Positions 12,170-23,500 of a DNA stretch of 64,000 nucleotides are shown here, in pieces (positions within the stretch are counted from its first letter, which is position 1; each line of letters opens with the position of its first letter). The position numbers were made by a program, and so were the translations under genes. Location: assembly GCF_910592395.1 (NCBI RefSeq), contig NC_088309.1:26104599-26168598 (forward strand), in the 5' to 3' direction. This stretch comes from Lineus longissimus. Its lineage: Eukaryota; Nemertea; Pilidiophora; Heteronemertea; Lineidae. The notes beneath the pieces were generated by a model that ran no database searches, was not told the origin of the DNA, and saw nothing but the letters and a program-made list of their open reading frames with translations.

Positions 12170-12589
12170 TCATACACAATGGCACATTTGTAGATACAGA
12201 TCTATAAACAATTTATACACTTCTGTTTCAGGTGACCTTTACAATCAAACTTGAACTATCAAGGGACATGGACTATCTCTTACTTCCCCACCTTTCTAAT
12301 CCTGCAGTTTGGCCTCCCAATACTCCTCTCAGATCTCAAGCTCTACATTGTGGCAAGAATAAATGAATGCAACATGACAAGTGATATCTTAATCTTCAAT
12401 AATATTCTTAAAGCTGATCACGTTTAGCGAAATCAACTTGACAAAACCCAGTTGCCAAAGTTTTCCTTGAACACACATTTTTGTTTTCTTCCTCCTGTCT
12501 GGAAGTTAGCCTGTAACCTCAAGATCATGGAATGTGCAAACAAGCACGTCTCATAAGTCTCTGAAGTGAAACTGGTCGGTTTATTGATG

Positions 12590-15500
12590 CTACCGTTCTG
12601 CAGCAGTGTCCACAACCTGGTCCATCAGTGACCGGCCGTTCAACATTTCTGATGTAGCGATGATGAATCTCCACCCTGGAAAATGAATTTATCTGTGTCA
12701 TTTTTAGTTTAGTCTTTGGCATGAACTGCCACCTTAGGTTGTGAAATAACAGAAGAGTCATACAACACCTTAGCCAGCACTAGCAGGCCACTCCCCTGTA
12801 TGAGACAAATCCACTGTAGAATCAGATATGGGAGTAGAATTTGAGATATGCATGGAAGACTGAGAAGCATAGCAACACAAACCTTTTAATTTGCCTAGGA
12901 ATCGGAGAGCCACAACTTCTGAGTACGTGCATCCTCCTACGAAGTAGACCAATATGACCTTACTGGAGGTAGTCGCTGAAACAAGATTCAAGAATGTTGG
13001 TTTACAACAATCAAACAAACGAAAATTTATGTTCAGTTGTTTTGACCAAAGTGTTTTCAGTACTATTAAAGTTGCCACGTAAGTTTGATCTGAGTGACAC
13101 CCAACATTGGTTTTGTAACTATCCATTGCATTTAAAGTATGGTATAAGATTTAGCTAGATTGATTCCTCCTAAAGTTCAGAAAGAGCAACTAAAGTATAT
13201 TTACCTCTGGCAGACTTGACTTTATATTCCGAGAAGACAGGTTCTGGTACGTGTTTCATGACGTCTTCCAGTCCTGTGAAACCTTCACGACTGATCACCT
13301 GCTCAATCAACTTGCAGGAAAGAGGTGTATAAGCTCCACTGAACACATACGCCATATGAGACGGATTCTTTAAGTTGAAGTCTTCGTTGAACTTTGGTAC
13401 CTGAAACATCAAGGAGTTGAACGATATATAAAACGTTGTCAGGAACTGAACCTGGTACAGCAAATTGAGTATCAGTAAGACCATTTCTGCATTTGTAGGC
13501 AGACAAATCATTCCGAGGTGTACTCAACAGATCTATTGGTGATTCTTTTCTTTCATCCTCATTTTTAGCTTGGTGGTTCATCTAGGATCTTTGCCACAAA
13601 TAAAACTTACCAAATTGAGTTTCTTTCTTAGAGCCTGGAATGAACTCTTCCTTATGCCCAGTTGTTTGGCAGCTGGAGTTGGTGCCTTCTCTTGTTCTGT
13701 TAGTAGACCAATCTTCTTCAGGTTGTGGAATGTGAGAAGATGTTCAAAGCCATGACTCTGGAGGTGAATTAGAATACATGAAAGAAGGGATGTCTCTCTT
13801 CAAGCGCAATTATGAAAGTAACCGACAACTTGAAGCCTTGCGACTAATTCACATGCTCGGTCAGTGCAACTTGGTACTCTCAACTGGCCTGAAATGGCAA
13901 AGTGTAGTGTAGTATATGCGCCCCTTTGTTTCTCCAGAAAGGTTTCCGGAATAGGATGGGGAGAGAGTAGACAGTGCTTTGAGGCAATACAGCTGTACAG
14001 TATACAAGGTGACTTACATGTAAGAACTGTGTCCTCATACTTTTGTAAAGGGCGGGTGGGAGTCCATCATTGGTCTGTGAGAATAGGCAGAGGTGTCTGA
14101 GTATAAGGCTCTTGTCCAGTTGTCGATGTATGCACTCTTCAATGTAGTTAGTGATCCCTCGAGATTCTATACCTTCTAGCAAATCTGAAAACAGTGAGAA
14201 AAATATGCGGTTAGATCTGTTAATCTCATCAAACACTGGAGTATTACATGTATACTCCCGGACTGCCAACTATTGACATAATTGGGATTTGGTTCAACCC
14301 CGGAAACAAAGCTTTACATGTATATGGGGATCAAGAGACGACCTTAGAGATGACAACCAGGTATGGGGAGAGATGTACATACTGTGTTCAGTCGTCAGAA
14401 GTTCTTCAAAATCTCCTTTATTCTTCTTTCCTAGTATCACTTCTGATGCACCAATATCTGAAATGGACATGTAACTTTGATAAAACATCACTGTGACATC
14501 CAAAATGCAACACAGAACTTTAGGCAAATTCATCCAGCGACCCGACCCCTACAGCCTGGTCTTCAGTTCTGATCCCTCTCGTCATGTCTTAAGTAGTTGA
14601 GCTGCGAAGTCAAGGCAGTCCTGCAGGATGTGAACTGGAGTTTGGATTGGACTCACAGATTGGTGCAGCACTGTGTCTACTACACTGTAGACCAAAGTGC
14701 CCAGTTTGAAGGCGATGAATGATCGTTGCCTCCCCTGTTAGTCCCATCCTCGATGTATATCTCAAGGAGTACTTACGTAAAGCTAATGACTTGTGTTGCT
14801 GTTTCAACCCCTTCAATTCATTTGAAACAAAGTTTTTCATGTCACTCACTGATGATATGCCATGTCTTTTCTGTAAAGGAAAAGGTCATTCTGGTAGTTA
14901 TTTTAGATTAAATAAGATCTGAACCGGATCAAACTGATTAACACACCCAAGTCATTAAAATGATATTGGAGTGATGCGACCAGCCAAAGGAAATTTGTAA
15001 TGGACTGTTTGCATCCACAGATCATCACATCAAATTGCATCGGACAATGTGGACATTAGTTGCACTGACTGCTGTACACTAATGTGAATAAAAGGGTGGC
15101 TGAAGCTCTGCTCAAGATGCCAATTCTACAGGATGTACAGGCCCTTCTATCTAGCAAGGTGAGACTTACATCATATCCACTCTGCAACTCCCTAGCTTTT
15201 GCACCAAGATAACCAAATACATTTGAAAAGTGTCGATTTCTAATCTCCTCGAAGACCTCATCGTCTGAAGTCAGCAATAACCGCACAGTCTTGGCACGGG
15301 TGATCTCCGGACCAAACTCAACAAAACCTGACAAGTACAAAGTAAGAACTCATTCAGTGATGGCCAAGGACCCCACCACAAGAACAACATTGCAGTGAAG
15401 GACTACAAGATACAGGAATACTGTAAAGTCTCACTAATCCAGTAACACCATAACAATTTCACTTGCTATGAAATGGTAGATCATGTGACCCTTTTAAAAG

Positions 15501-18481
15501 AAGGGCAGCATTCAAACAGAGATTGGTGCAGCATAACTTGCAGCGAGACATTCAATATCTCCATGTATATCTTACTCAGCTGCTCATGAAATGCGCCGGA
15601 CCAAAGGAAATGATCTCCTTTATTAAACACATGAAATTAGTGGTATTTTGGCATTTAAGTTCATTATCATCAGAGGAATGCTTACCACTTTTGATTCCAA
15701 ATGTTTCGTCCACCAACCCCTCATATGTCACCTGCGATAGAAGTGGAGTCACAAAGTCTATATCTGAAAGGAAATCAGTACTTGGCTGAGATTAGAGTCT
15801 GAGTTTTCGTACCATATGAAGAGCAGCTTCCATAGAGTCTTCACCAAGACCATAGAGGACAACCTCTTTGAAAATATGTTTCCTCCAGAAGATCCTGGAT
15901 TACACACAGACACCAATTAAATCTCCTTAGTTAACACATTAAGTTCCCTTGTCACTAATTTGAGGTCATGTTTGTGGCAGGCTCTCTTAAGGTTTGACTA
16001 AATCAATATTTCTGTCATTTTTTACTTTATACCTCTATCAATTAAGAACACATGTCCGATTTCATTGCTGACCCTTCTCTTCTGATCACAGCCATAGCGT
16101 AACATCATATTCATCAAGTCAAATGAAATCTAAAGAAAAAAATCGACTTGTAGACCAACATTTACATTGACAATAAAAATAACAGTTGAAAAGGAATTGG
16201 GACATTTTCTTAAATGACGATGTGCTAATGTCAAAATCAATCTGTTTGATATGCTATCAACATTATTTGAAGTGCTGTTTTGGATCTTTGAAACTAAAAT
16301 AAACTCTTAACAATGAAATTCCCAACTCAGTTTACCAATACTCACCTTTGACCCCCTGCCCACGCCATAGACATTTGGAATGATACCGTACAAGTCTTGG
16401 AGACTCACAAGCGATTTGGCAACAGTGTGCAACCATGATTGGTCATTTTCCTTCAAGAGAAAAAAGATACTCATTGACACATTTCAGACCAATTAGTGAC
16501 AATTAGTCTCTTGAAAATTTGAATTGATACTCTATAGAGATGAGTTAGCAACCACTAAAGACAACATCAGACCTCTGCATTGTATGAACCAACTAATAGA
16601 TGATGAGCTCATCCATGGGCAGTCAGTATCAGTGAACCCAAGTTGACAGAACTAGAAATCATCCCACCACCAGAAGCAGATAAAATGACTCACTAAGAAG
16701 AATGATTTGAAGAACCCTGGCATCTCCAGGGATAGCAAGTCTCTATCTAATGGAATCAAGTCGAGGTGGAACTCGTCCAGTGAGACATGTCCAAATACGC
16801 CCTCTTGTTCAAGGATCCGCTCACAAACGTGACACTGAAGCAAAGAAAATACTGATAGGACAGCATAGCTATAGATCCATGCACTTGATTGGGAACAACG
16901 TTTATGAAGACGTCGTGTCTTGTCACGTTACAGTAATGTAAAAATGCAGGGTGACGTGATGACGGCCAACACTACGTTATGTAAACGTTGTTCCCAATCA
17001 AGTGCATGGATCTATAGCCATACATCAAAATTCATGGAGGCCTATAGTAACAAGACCAGATTTTAGGGACTGCCAATATACAAGGCAAACAAATCAGGAC
17101 TAGAAGTCGGACTGACTACACTGTGGATGGTTGAATGAAGAACAGGTATTGATCTTCTTCCCTATTGTCATTGAGCTCAAGTTGTTAAGGGGACACAGAA
17201 AGGAAAAATCTCACCTTTTTGGGCACAAAGATGATTTTGTATTTCCTTTTCTGTTGAATTGCAATGTCAGCATTTATTGTATCTGCAACACATTTGACAC
17301 TCTTCATGCTTGGGCGGATCAGGTACATCCTCCTGAAAAATATGGAATTCACCAAAAGTAATAATTGGAATCACTGACCCGATTTTTGTCAGTGAATAAG
17401 GGGCAAGCAACTATAGGTACTATGCATTATGATATGAAAGAGAGAATTCAAAAAAGATTTTGATTCAAAGGACTATGATTAGCACTAGCCAGACAGTAAT
17501 AACGCTCTTGAAAACGAAGCTGGTTCATCCAGAGCTGATCCAGAGATACAGCACTGTTAACCACAGGCGCTGCCGGACTGTTCTCCTCATACCAAATCTT
17601 ATGGGACTGGGAGGAGTTATTTCCAAACTGGTGGACCTAACTGGATAGTTCAAATACTCACTGCCGACAGCCAGATAGGGCCTTGGTTGTACTTGGTTCC
17701 AGTTTGTAGATCTTGTCCACTCCATGGCTCTTGAGGAACTGGGCTCCAGCAATTCTATCCAAAGGCTTCATCAATGGTTGTTCTATGATCAGGTCTTTTA
17801 GCTCAGGCATCTGAAGATGAAGACATTGGATATTTATAATTTTACATTCACTGCTCTCTTATAATATATTACAATGGTATGCCCTCTGCTCCCCAACTGC
17901 TGTCCTCGCGATGATATGATAGTCATCAGAATATCAGCTAAAGACTCCCTAGACCCTATATACTGAACATTACATTAAGCTTTGTTCCGATCACAGGAAT
18001 GTGTGTCACAACAACTATGATCTGTAGTGTATGATATAGTTGCCGCCAATGCCGGATGTCAAACTCGACTCGGGGGGGGGGGGGGGGGGGCCGGGATACG
18101 TGTTGTTCAATCAAAGTTATAGTGTTGGACTCTTTAGTGGAATATTGGCTATTGAAATGCTATGATATGGCACTGGTTATTAACATTCATGATATAACAG
18201 CATTTTGGGTATACATAAAGAATTGCGACTAGTAGAATGAGTGACAAGGCCCAGTGAGAGAAAACTGAAAAAGGGGGCGTGGCACAAATCAGGACCCTTT
18301 TCACTTCTTTGCTGCATAAATGATCATGAATGCCTTTCAAGTCATTCACTACATGTGAGCTCAAAGAGCAGTACTTTATGATGCTTACAGACTCCAGGAG
18401 AAGTTTTAGTTGCCCCCTGGCAACAATCCTGAGCATGTCAAAGTCGGGAAAAGCTCCACCACCCTGCATTACTCCTGCCAT
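12590..18481 (-). CDS. VPS33B: VPS33B, Sec1/Munc18-family tethering subunit
   Basis: VPS33B is a Sec1/Munc18-like protein that works with VIPAS39 in endosome and lysosome-related organelle traffic. I join 15 exons in transcript order: 18389-18481, 17662-17810, 17215-17332, 16694-16834, 16346-16450, 16033-16129, 15686-15763, 15170-15327, 14777-14870, 14383-14457, 14018-14184, 13611-13757, 13205-13400, 12883-12975, 12590-12675. They give about 598 residues, against 617 in human as I recall it. Landmarks are [115 protein letters not shown] and [17 protein letters not shown] chose the start at 18479-18481 (context AAAATGGCA) because it aligns with the family N terminus. An in-frame ATG 17 codons upstream would add an unmatched leader. 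Exon 12 is about 20 residues shorter than the vertebrate equivalent. The name VPS33B rather than VPS33A rests on remembered sequence. Confidence 0.95.
16868..17018. mobile_element. 151-bp foldback MITE, copy 1 (VPS33B intron 3)
   Basis: The ends are nearly perfect inverted repeats: CTATAGATCCATGCACTTGA, continuing TTGGGAACAACGTTTA, and its complement at the other end. The short middle carries ACGTCGTG/CACGT-type words. It sits between VPS33B exons 3 and 4, only 34 bp upstream of exon 4 in the transcript. A second copy lies at 57380-57525 in CSK. Confidence 0.9.
18072..18090 (+). repeat. G homopolymer (19 G)
   Basis: An uninterrupted run of 19 G on the plus strand inside VPS33B intron 1. In the VPS33B transcript it would be a poly-C run. 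Confidence 0.9.
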
Positions 18482-18928
18482 TTTCCTTATTTTGGTGACA
18501 GAACTTATGACGGGGGTGTTACGAGCAAACAATTTATGAAAAGGAGAAATATTATTCCTGTTGATATTTTACCAAATGCATTCTACGCTATTTAAATGTA
18601 ATGCATGTTCCAATGAATAAACAACTACAAGAAAAACATTTATTATTATGTTATAAACATATAATTTTATAAGTTGTCATCCCTAGAATAAATGAGTGTG
18701 TCCAATTCAAAAGGTGAAGGTCACAAAGATGAGTTCCAAGAAATGCAGCAAATGCCAGGAAATGTTAAATTCTGCTTAATAAATATGAGATAAGTAAAAA
18801 ACGTCTGTTGAGATAATTCTATATTCCAACTTGAGAAGTTGTATTAATCTTTTTTAATTTCGTACTTTTAAACTACTATTTTTACATACCGATGTCCAAT
18901 AGGCCCAATTATAATAATTTTGGCTCAT

Positions 18929-20291
18929 CAAAAATAGCGATTTGTTACAACCTCGATGTACACTTCGAGGGATGTCGGAGTTCTTCTAGAAATTAGAGGT
19001 GACGCAACCATAAATTCATAACGTGGGAAATACGAATTAGCATCGGTCCGCTTAGACTGTCCTCACTCAAGGCAAATCAGGGCCCGGTTTCTCAAAGAAT
19101 CTTAAGTCTGTTTTGGTGACTTAAGTATGAGAATTTCTTAAGTTTTGTCTTAAGTTGATTCACAAAGAATCTTAACTCGCCTAGCCGACTTAAGTACCCC
19201 AAAAACTTAAGCACGGTAGCTAGTCGGAAGGAAGGACACAAGATGCTTTGAGATTCGTACCTAAGTTTTTGACTTGGCTTAGTCAAAATATTATGACTTA
19301 AGACAAACACTTAAGATTCTTTGAGAAACCGGGCCCTGGATGAGAAAATAGGCCTACTGGTATTCCACTTGCGGTCAACATAACCTTTACCTCGATGTTG
19401 GTGGTCGGCCTACCCATTGTTCAGAGTGTTGGAATGAGAAGTATCCTATATTGACACAGAGACATGCCGGATGTGCCATGCCCCTTCACTATGCGTAGAT
19501 GCAGGGTTAGCGCGCCCGTTCGCATTTTCGCCACTTGCGAATGCTGCACACTAGTGGCGAATGTAAAACAATGTCTGGCTAAAAATTTTGCGAATTCAAT
19601 TTGAATTCCATGATTTGGCGAGAGAGTATGGTCAAAGTCTATCAAAAAGATCTACTTCCACACCAAAAATGCACCAAGGAACGATCGTTAGTCAGTCAAA
19701 CTTTATCATATTTGCGGGCGGCCGCGCTGTCACACGTGGTTGCTATCGTCTGCATTGTAGTTCTACCCGTTGCCGCTACAGTGATTTTGGTGGCGCTGCT
19801 GGTTGCCTTACGCATAAATTATCGGCTAGTTTCCCGCTCGCTTCGTTGCCATGGAGTCTCCGGTCACGGGTTCCTCGAATCGTTCGTTGATTTGCTGGTC
19901 CCAGTAGCCTCTGGCGGGCTGCCATTCTCGCACATGGGTTGGTTCCAATGCCAATGCCGCTTTTAGAACCAACCCCTCGCACATGTTACTGTGGGCTGGG
20001 TCGGCCCCAAGATGGACAAAAGATCGGCAATGGCTAGAGCTGACACAATATGGCTAAAAGTGACAGCCACTTGGCTAAAAATGGGCTAGGAGGAAAAAAT
20101 TCTCAGAGCCAACCCAAACTCGCACAGTGCCGAAATTAAAAATTCAATTTCCGTTGTTTAGGAACGACATCAGCGCCTCTAGTGTCAAGATTGAGAGCCA
20201 ACCCTGTAATGGTGACGTCATCTTTTGTTACCAGCAGAACTCCGACATCCCTCAATGTGTACATCGAGGATGTAACAAATCGCCAAAAATA
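18929..20291. mobile_element. 1.35-kb inverted-repeat DNA transposon with 8-bp target duplication
   Basis: The exact 8-bp word CAAAAATA flanks both ends (18929-18936 and 20284-20291). The element itself is 18937-20283. Its ends are about 50-bp inverted repeats starting GCGATTTGTTACA, then CCTCGATGTACAC and GAGGGATGTCGGAGTTCT. An 8-bp duplication fits the hAT superfamily. The interior contains a second inverted-repeat element (19078-19338) and a GC-richer part near 19500-19980 with short overlapping open frames (19588-19890 and 19601-19966 plus) that show no transposase motif I recognise. It is therefore probably non-autonomous. Confidence 0.8.
19078..19338. mobile_element. 261-bp MITE nested in the 1.35-kb element
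   Basis: The ends are perfect inverted repeats of about 30 bp beginning CAGGGCCCGGTTTCTCAAAG and running to AATCTTAAG. The interior is rich in CTTAAG and ACTTAAG words. The CAGGG terminus is hAT-like. I found no convincing target duplication. Lying wholly inside 18937-20283, it inserted after that element, or the larger element carried it along. Confidence 0.85.
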
Positions 20292-20543
20292 GGAGTTTAA
20301 ATGGCGCGTATGAATACATAATTCCAGGAAGTTCCTAGAAACTCATAAGACTCCGTTTTATCCACAGTTTGATCCTAAAAGTTACACTTTTCATGATTTA
20401 GTTGTCTGTGTAATTATTCTATGATGTTTCAAGAGTCATAATAGTCATATTATTGCGATTTATTAAGTCACCTATAACTTCTCGGATGGCTACAAAATTG
20501 GTGTTGTTCGGCTACTGCATAAATAATCAAGAGTTCTGTCAAA

Positions 20544-23500
20544 ATGGCATCTGAAAATGGTGAGATTCCTACAAAATCGCCGGATTTCTGGTTATTTCAT
20601 ATTGGCCTAAAGTAACGATGTGTTATAAAGATTCTTTGAGTGCTTAATTTTTGGTATTTACTTGTTTCAGATAAGGAAATACGGGAGAGATTGCTGCGAA
20701 ATGTCAAGAAAGAGGTGAGAATATGGTGGCATATTTTTTACTTTTTCCTACCCGGCCATGGCAATCGAGGCATAGGGATGGCACATTCTCTTGACTCAAC
20801 ATTGCTCTATAGAGGCTACATGTCATAACAATGCTTGTGAATAGTCTGCTTGTGTCTGTCCAGTTCATCTCTACAGGTGAATTTTCTCATTTAGTTTGAG
20901 AGTAGGCTGAGGGAGGCCTAAAACAGTAACACTAACACTAGACTAGTCACTAGTAACTGGCAATCCGGGCCAAAGCTGTTACCGCCAATATTATACCGGT
21001 ACCAGCCTCAGCACCTGTGCTGTCACCTGTGTCACTGACTGGGTTACTTGTGTCAGTGTGTGACGTCCTCTCATCCAGGGGTTTTAATCAACATAAAAAA
21101 AGGGTATGCGTTCGTAATTACAGGTGATCCAGGAAAATAGAAGTGCAGTTATTAGTCATACACAATGCCATCGTCCAGAATTTGTGCTGAAACTTGGTAT
21201 TTTCAGTACATGTATTTGTGTCTGTCTACACAATTACAATGGCAATGCTGAATCCTTTTGATAATATTTCCCTTGTTGTCATCTGCAGGGCCGGCTGCAG
21301 TGCAGCTCTGCACATGGTTAGATATTTTAGGTTTGTCATTTTGCCAAATCCCTGGATATCCGGAGTGCTGTCTGAATATTATCAGTAAAACTCTAACCCT
21401 GCAGAATTAGTATCTTGTGTGAGACAGCATCTGGCCTACCAATGATATGAAGGAGATGATAACTATGTCAGACTGCTATGTTTATCCAGAGTTTCGATAA
21501 CAGGGTGTGACTTTGGGAGGTTGAGAAGTTTAGCCCTCCCCAGCCTTCCTCACTGCTACTTCTAAAAAAAACTTGAACTTCGTACTTATACAAATTTTAG
21601 AATAAGACTATTAGACTAAGACAGATACGTTAACTTGTTTCTAATGTACAAAATACATTTGGCCTTTAACAAACAGCAAGCAGTGACTTCATTCATCATT
21701 GTGAAACATCACATAGACCAGCTTATCAAAACGATTGATCTCCATTCAAGATGCACAGTGTTCTTTATTGATCGCATTTATTATGATTGATTAGCAACAT
21801 AATGATGGGAGTCCATTACTAATTGATCACCCTATTTAATCTCATCAGCTGTGCCTATGAATCAGAGCTGATGGTAGCAATGAAAAATCAAGTTGCGCGT
21901 GATGGACCAACTACTAGACATTGTCATAATGTGATTTATAATAAAGTTCGAGCCAACGAAGATCTGGAATTGAATCAGATTCATTATTACCAGGATTCCA
22001 GGCCAAACAATTCATTGCTTATTGACTGTTTTTTATTATAGCCTATTGCAGATTAATTATATCCTAATTTTGATGTTTTGTGTTTAATTTGATAGTTTTA
22101 TCTCAACAATTATGTCAATTGATGTGTTTATTGTATCAAGGAATAGATATTGTTTGATGAATAAATCTATCTTAGGCAAACAGAATGTGCAGAACTTGAG
22201 AAATAAAGGATGTCTGATTGAACTTTGTCATTTAATTATCTGGTTATTGAACAGTCTCATGGTTGCTGGTCCTAATGTAACACCTCTGTTGCCTGACAAC
22301 CATAAGATCATGACATAACTGCCTTGAGAGGCTTCAAGAATATGTAAGCATATGACATGAATAATTATCCAGATTGACACCAATCGTAGCAGAAATTTGC
22401 ATGAAACCATTACTAAGAAACTAGTCTAATTGTAAGCAGTTGGCCTGCCTTGGCTGAAGTTACTTACAACAGAGGGGGAGAAATTTCAATTCAAGTATGA
22501 AAATTGTTTTTAAAATTTGTAACGTCCCTTCCACTGTACTGGAGAAAGTATAGCAAGAATTAATTTGGACACAGAATTTAGCCTGATAGTAACTCCCTTC
22601 TAAGAGCACGGCAATGATTTCTCGGTCTGAACGATCACCAAGGTTTTTACATCTCGTCAATTTATACTGTACCTTAAAACCATGCAAGTCTGGATGCATA
22701 GAGACTTGAATTCAACATAACTTGCCAAGCCCTTTGTAATGTCCGTGCTCGCATGTCTCCATGATTCCATGAAGAGGAGGAGAGCTGTTTCATCCCCACA
22801 TTATGATCTGCTGCATTTATCTGAAGTCACTTTCTTGTCTTTGAAGGTCAAGTCGATTATGGAGGAGGCGGTCACCCGCAAGTTTGTGCATGAGGAGAGC
22901 AGCAGTATCACAGCACTATGTGGTGAGTCAACCTTTTATTTTTCTTTCTGTATTATGTATACATGTGAATGTATACATAATGTATGTCTGACGTCAAAAG
23001 TGTGCGTTTATTCAAATAGTGAATAAAATTCGTTGAAAGTGAATTTTAAAAGGACATGCCCTGGTGATGCCACCGGTACATGTTAACATCTGGTGACAAG
23101 ACAAAACTTGTCTGATCAATAGCTCATGATTGATCAGTGATGTATTTCATTGGAAATTGAACATCTGCATAGTGGTTTTATAGCTGGTAGTGGTACTGGT
23201 AGTTCAGTCTTCATTTTTATTGCAAATTGAAGGTTGCACTATGATACGACAAGCAAGAAGGTGATGGTATTTGATAGACTCTGGAGTTGATACTGTGTCT
23301 GAGTTGGGAGTCCTTCGCAATTGGGTACCAGTGAAACTACGGCCGCTGGAACATGCTGGAACATGGTCGAGAAAGTCACTCGGATATATTGCATTGTCAG
23401 AATTCTTTCCATTTTAACAGCAAACCAACAACCAAGGAACTGCATTTGTGACTTTGTCATGATTATTGAGGTTAGGCAACATCACCCAGCAAACCCATTC

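Larger units (their letters stand above)
18482..20543. promoter_or_regulatory. Divergent intergenic region between VPS33B and SGSM starts
   Basis: VPS33B (minus) and the SGSM gene (plus) start head to head, with about 2.06 kb between their ATG codons. Both promoters must lie here unless one has far-upstream non-coding exons. About 1.35 kb of the space is an inserted transposon (18937-20283), which leaves roughly 450 bp on the VPS33B side and 250 bp on the SGSM side. I see no clear TATA box or other defined element. Confidence 0.5.

Noticed and set aside
15810-15900. An exon-like stretch on the minus strand between VPS33B exons 6 and 7
   Set aside because: It has AG and GT borders, but its length (82 bases) breaks the VPS33B frame, and exons 6 and 7 already join into continuous family sequence.
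19588-19982. Overlapping open frames of 68-121 codons inside the 1.35-kb transposon
   Set aside because: No transposase motif is visible and the frames overlap on both strands, which fits GC-rich non-coding sequence.
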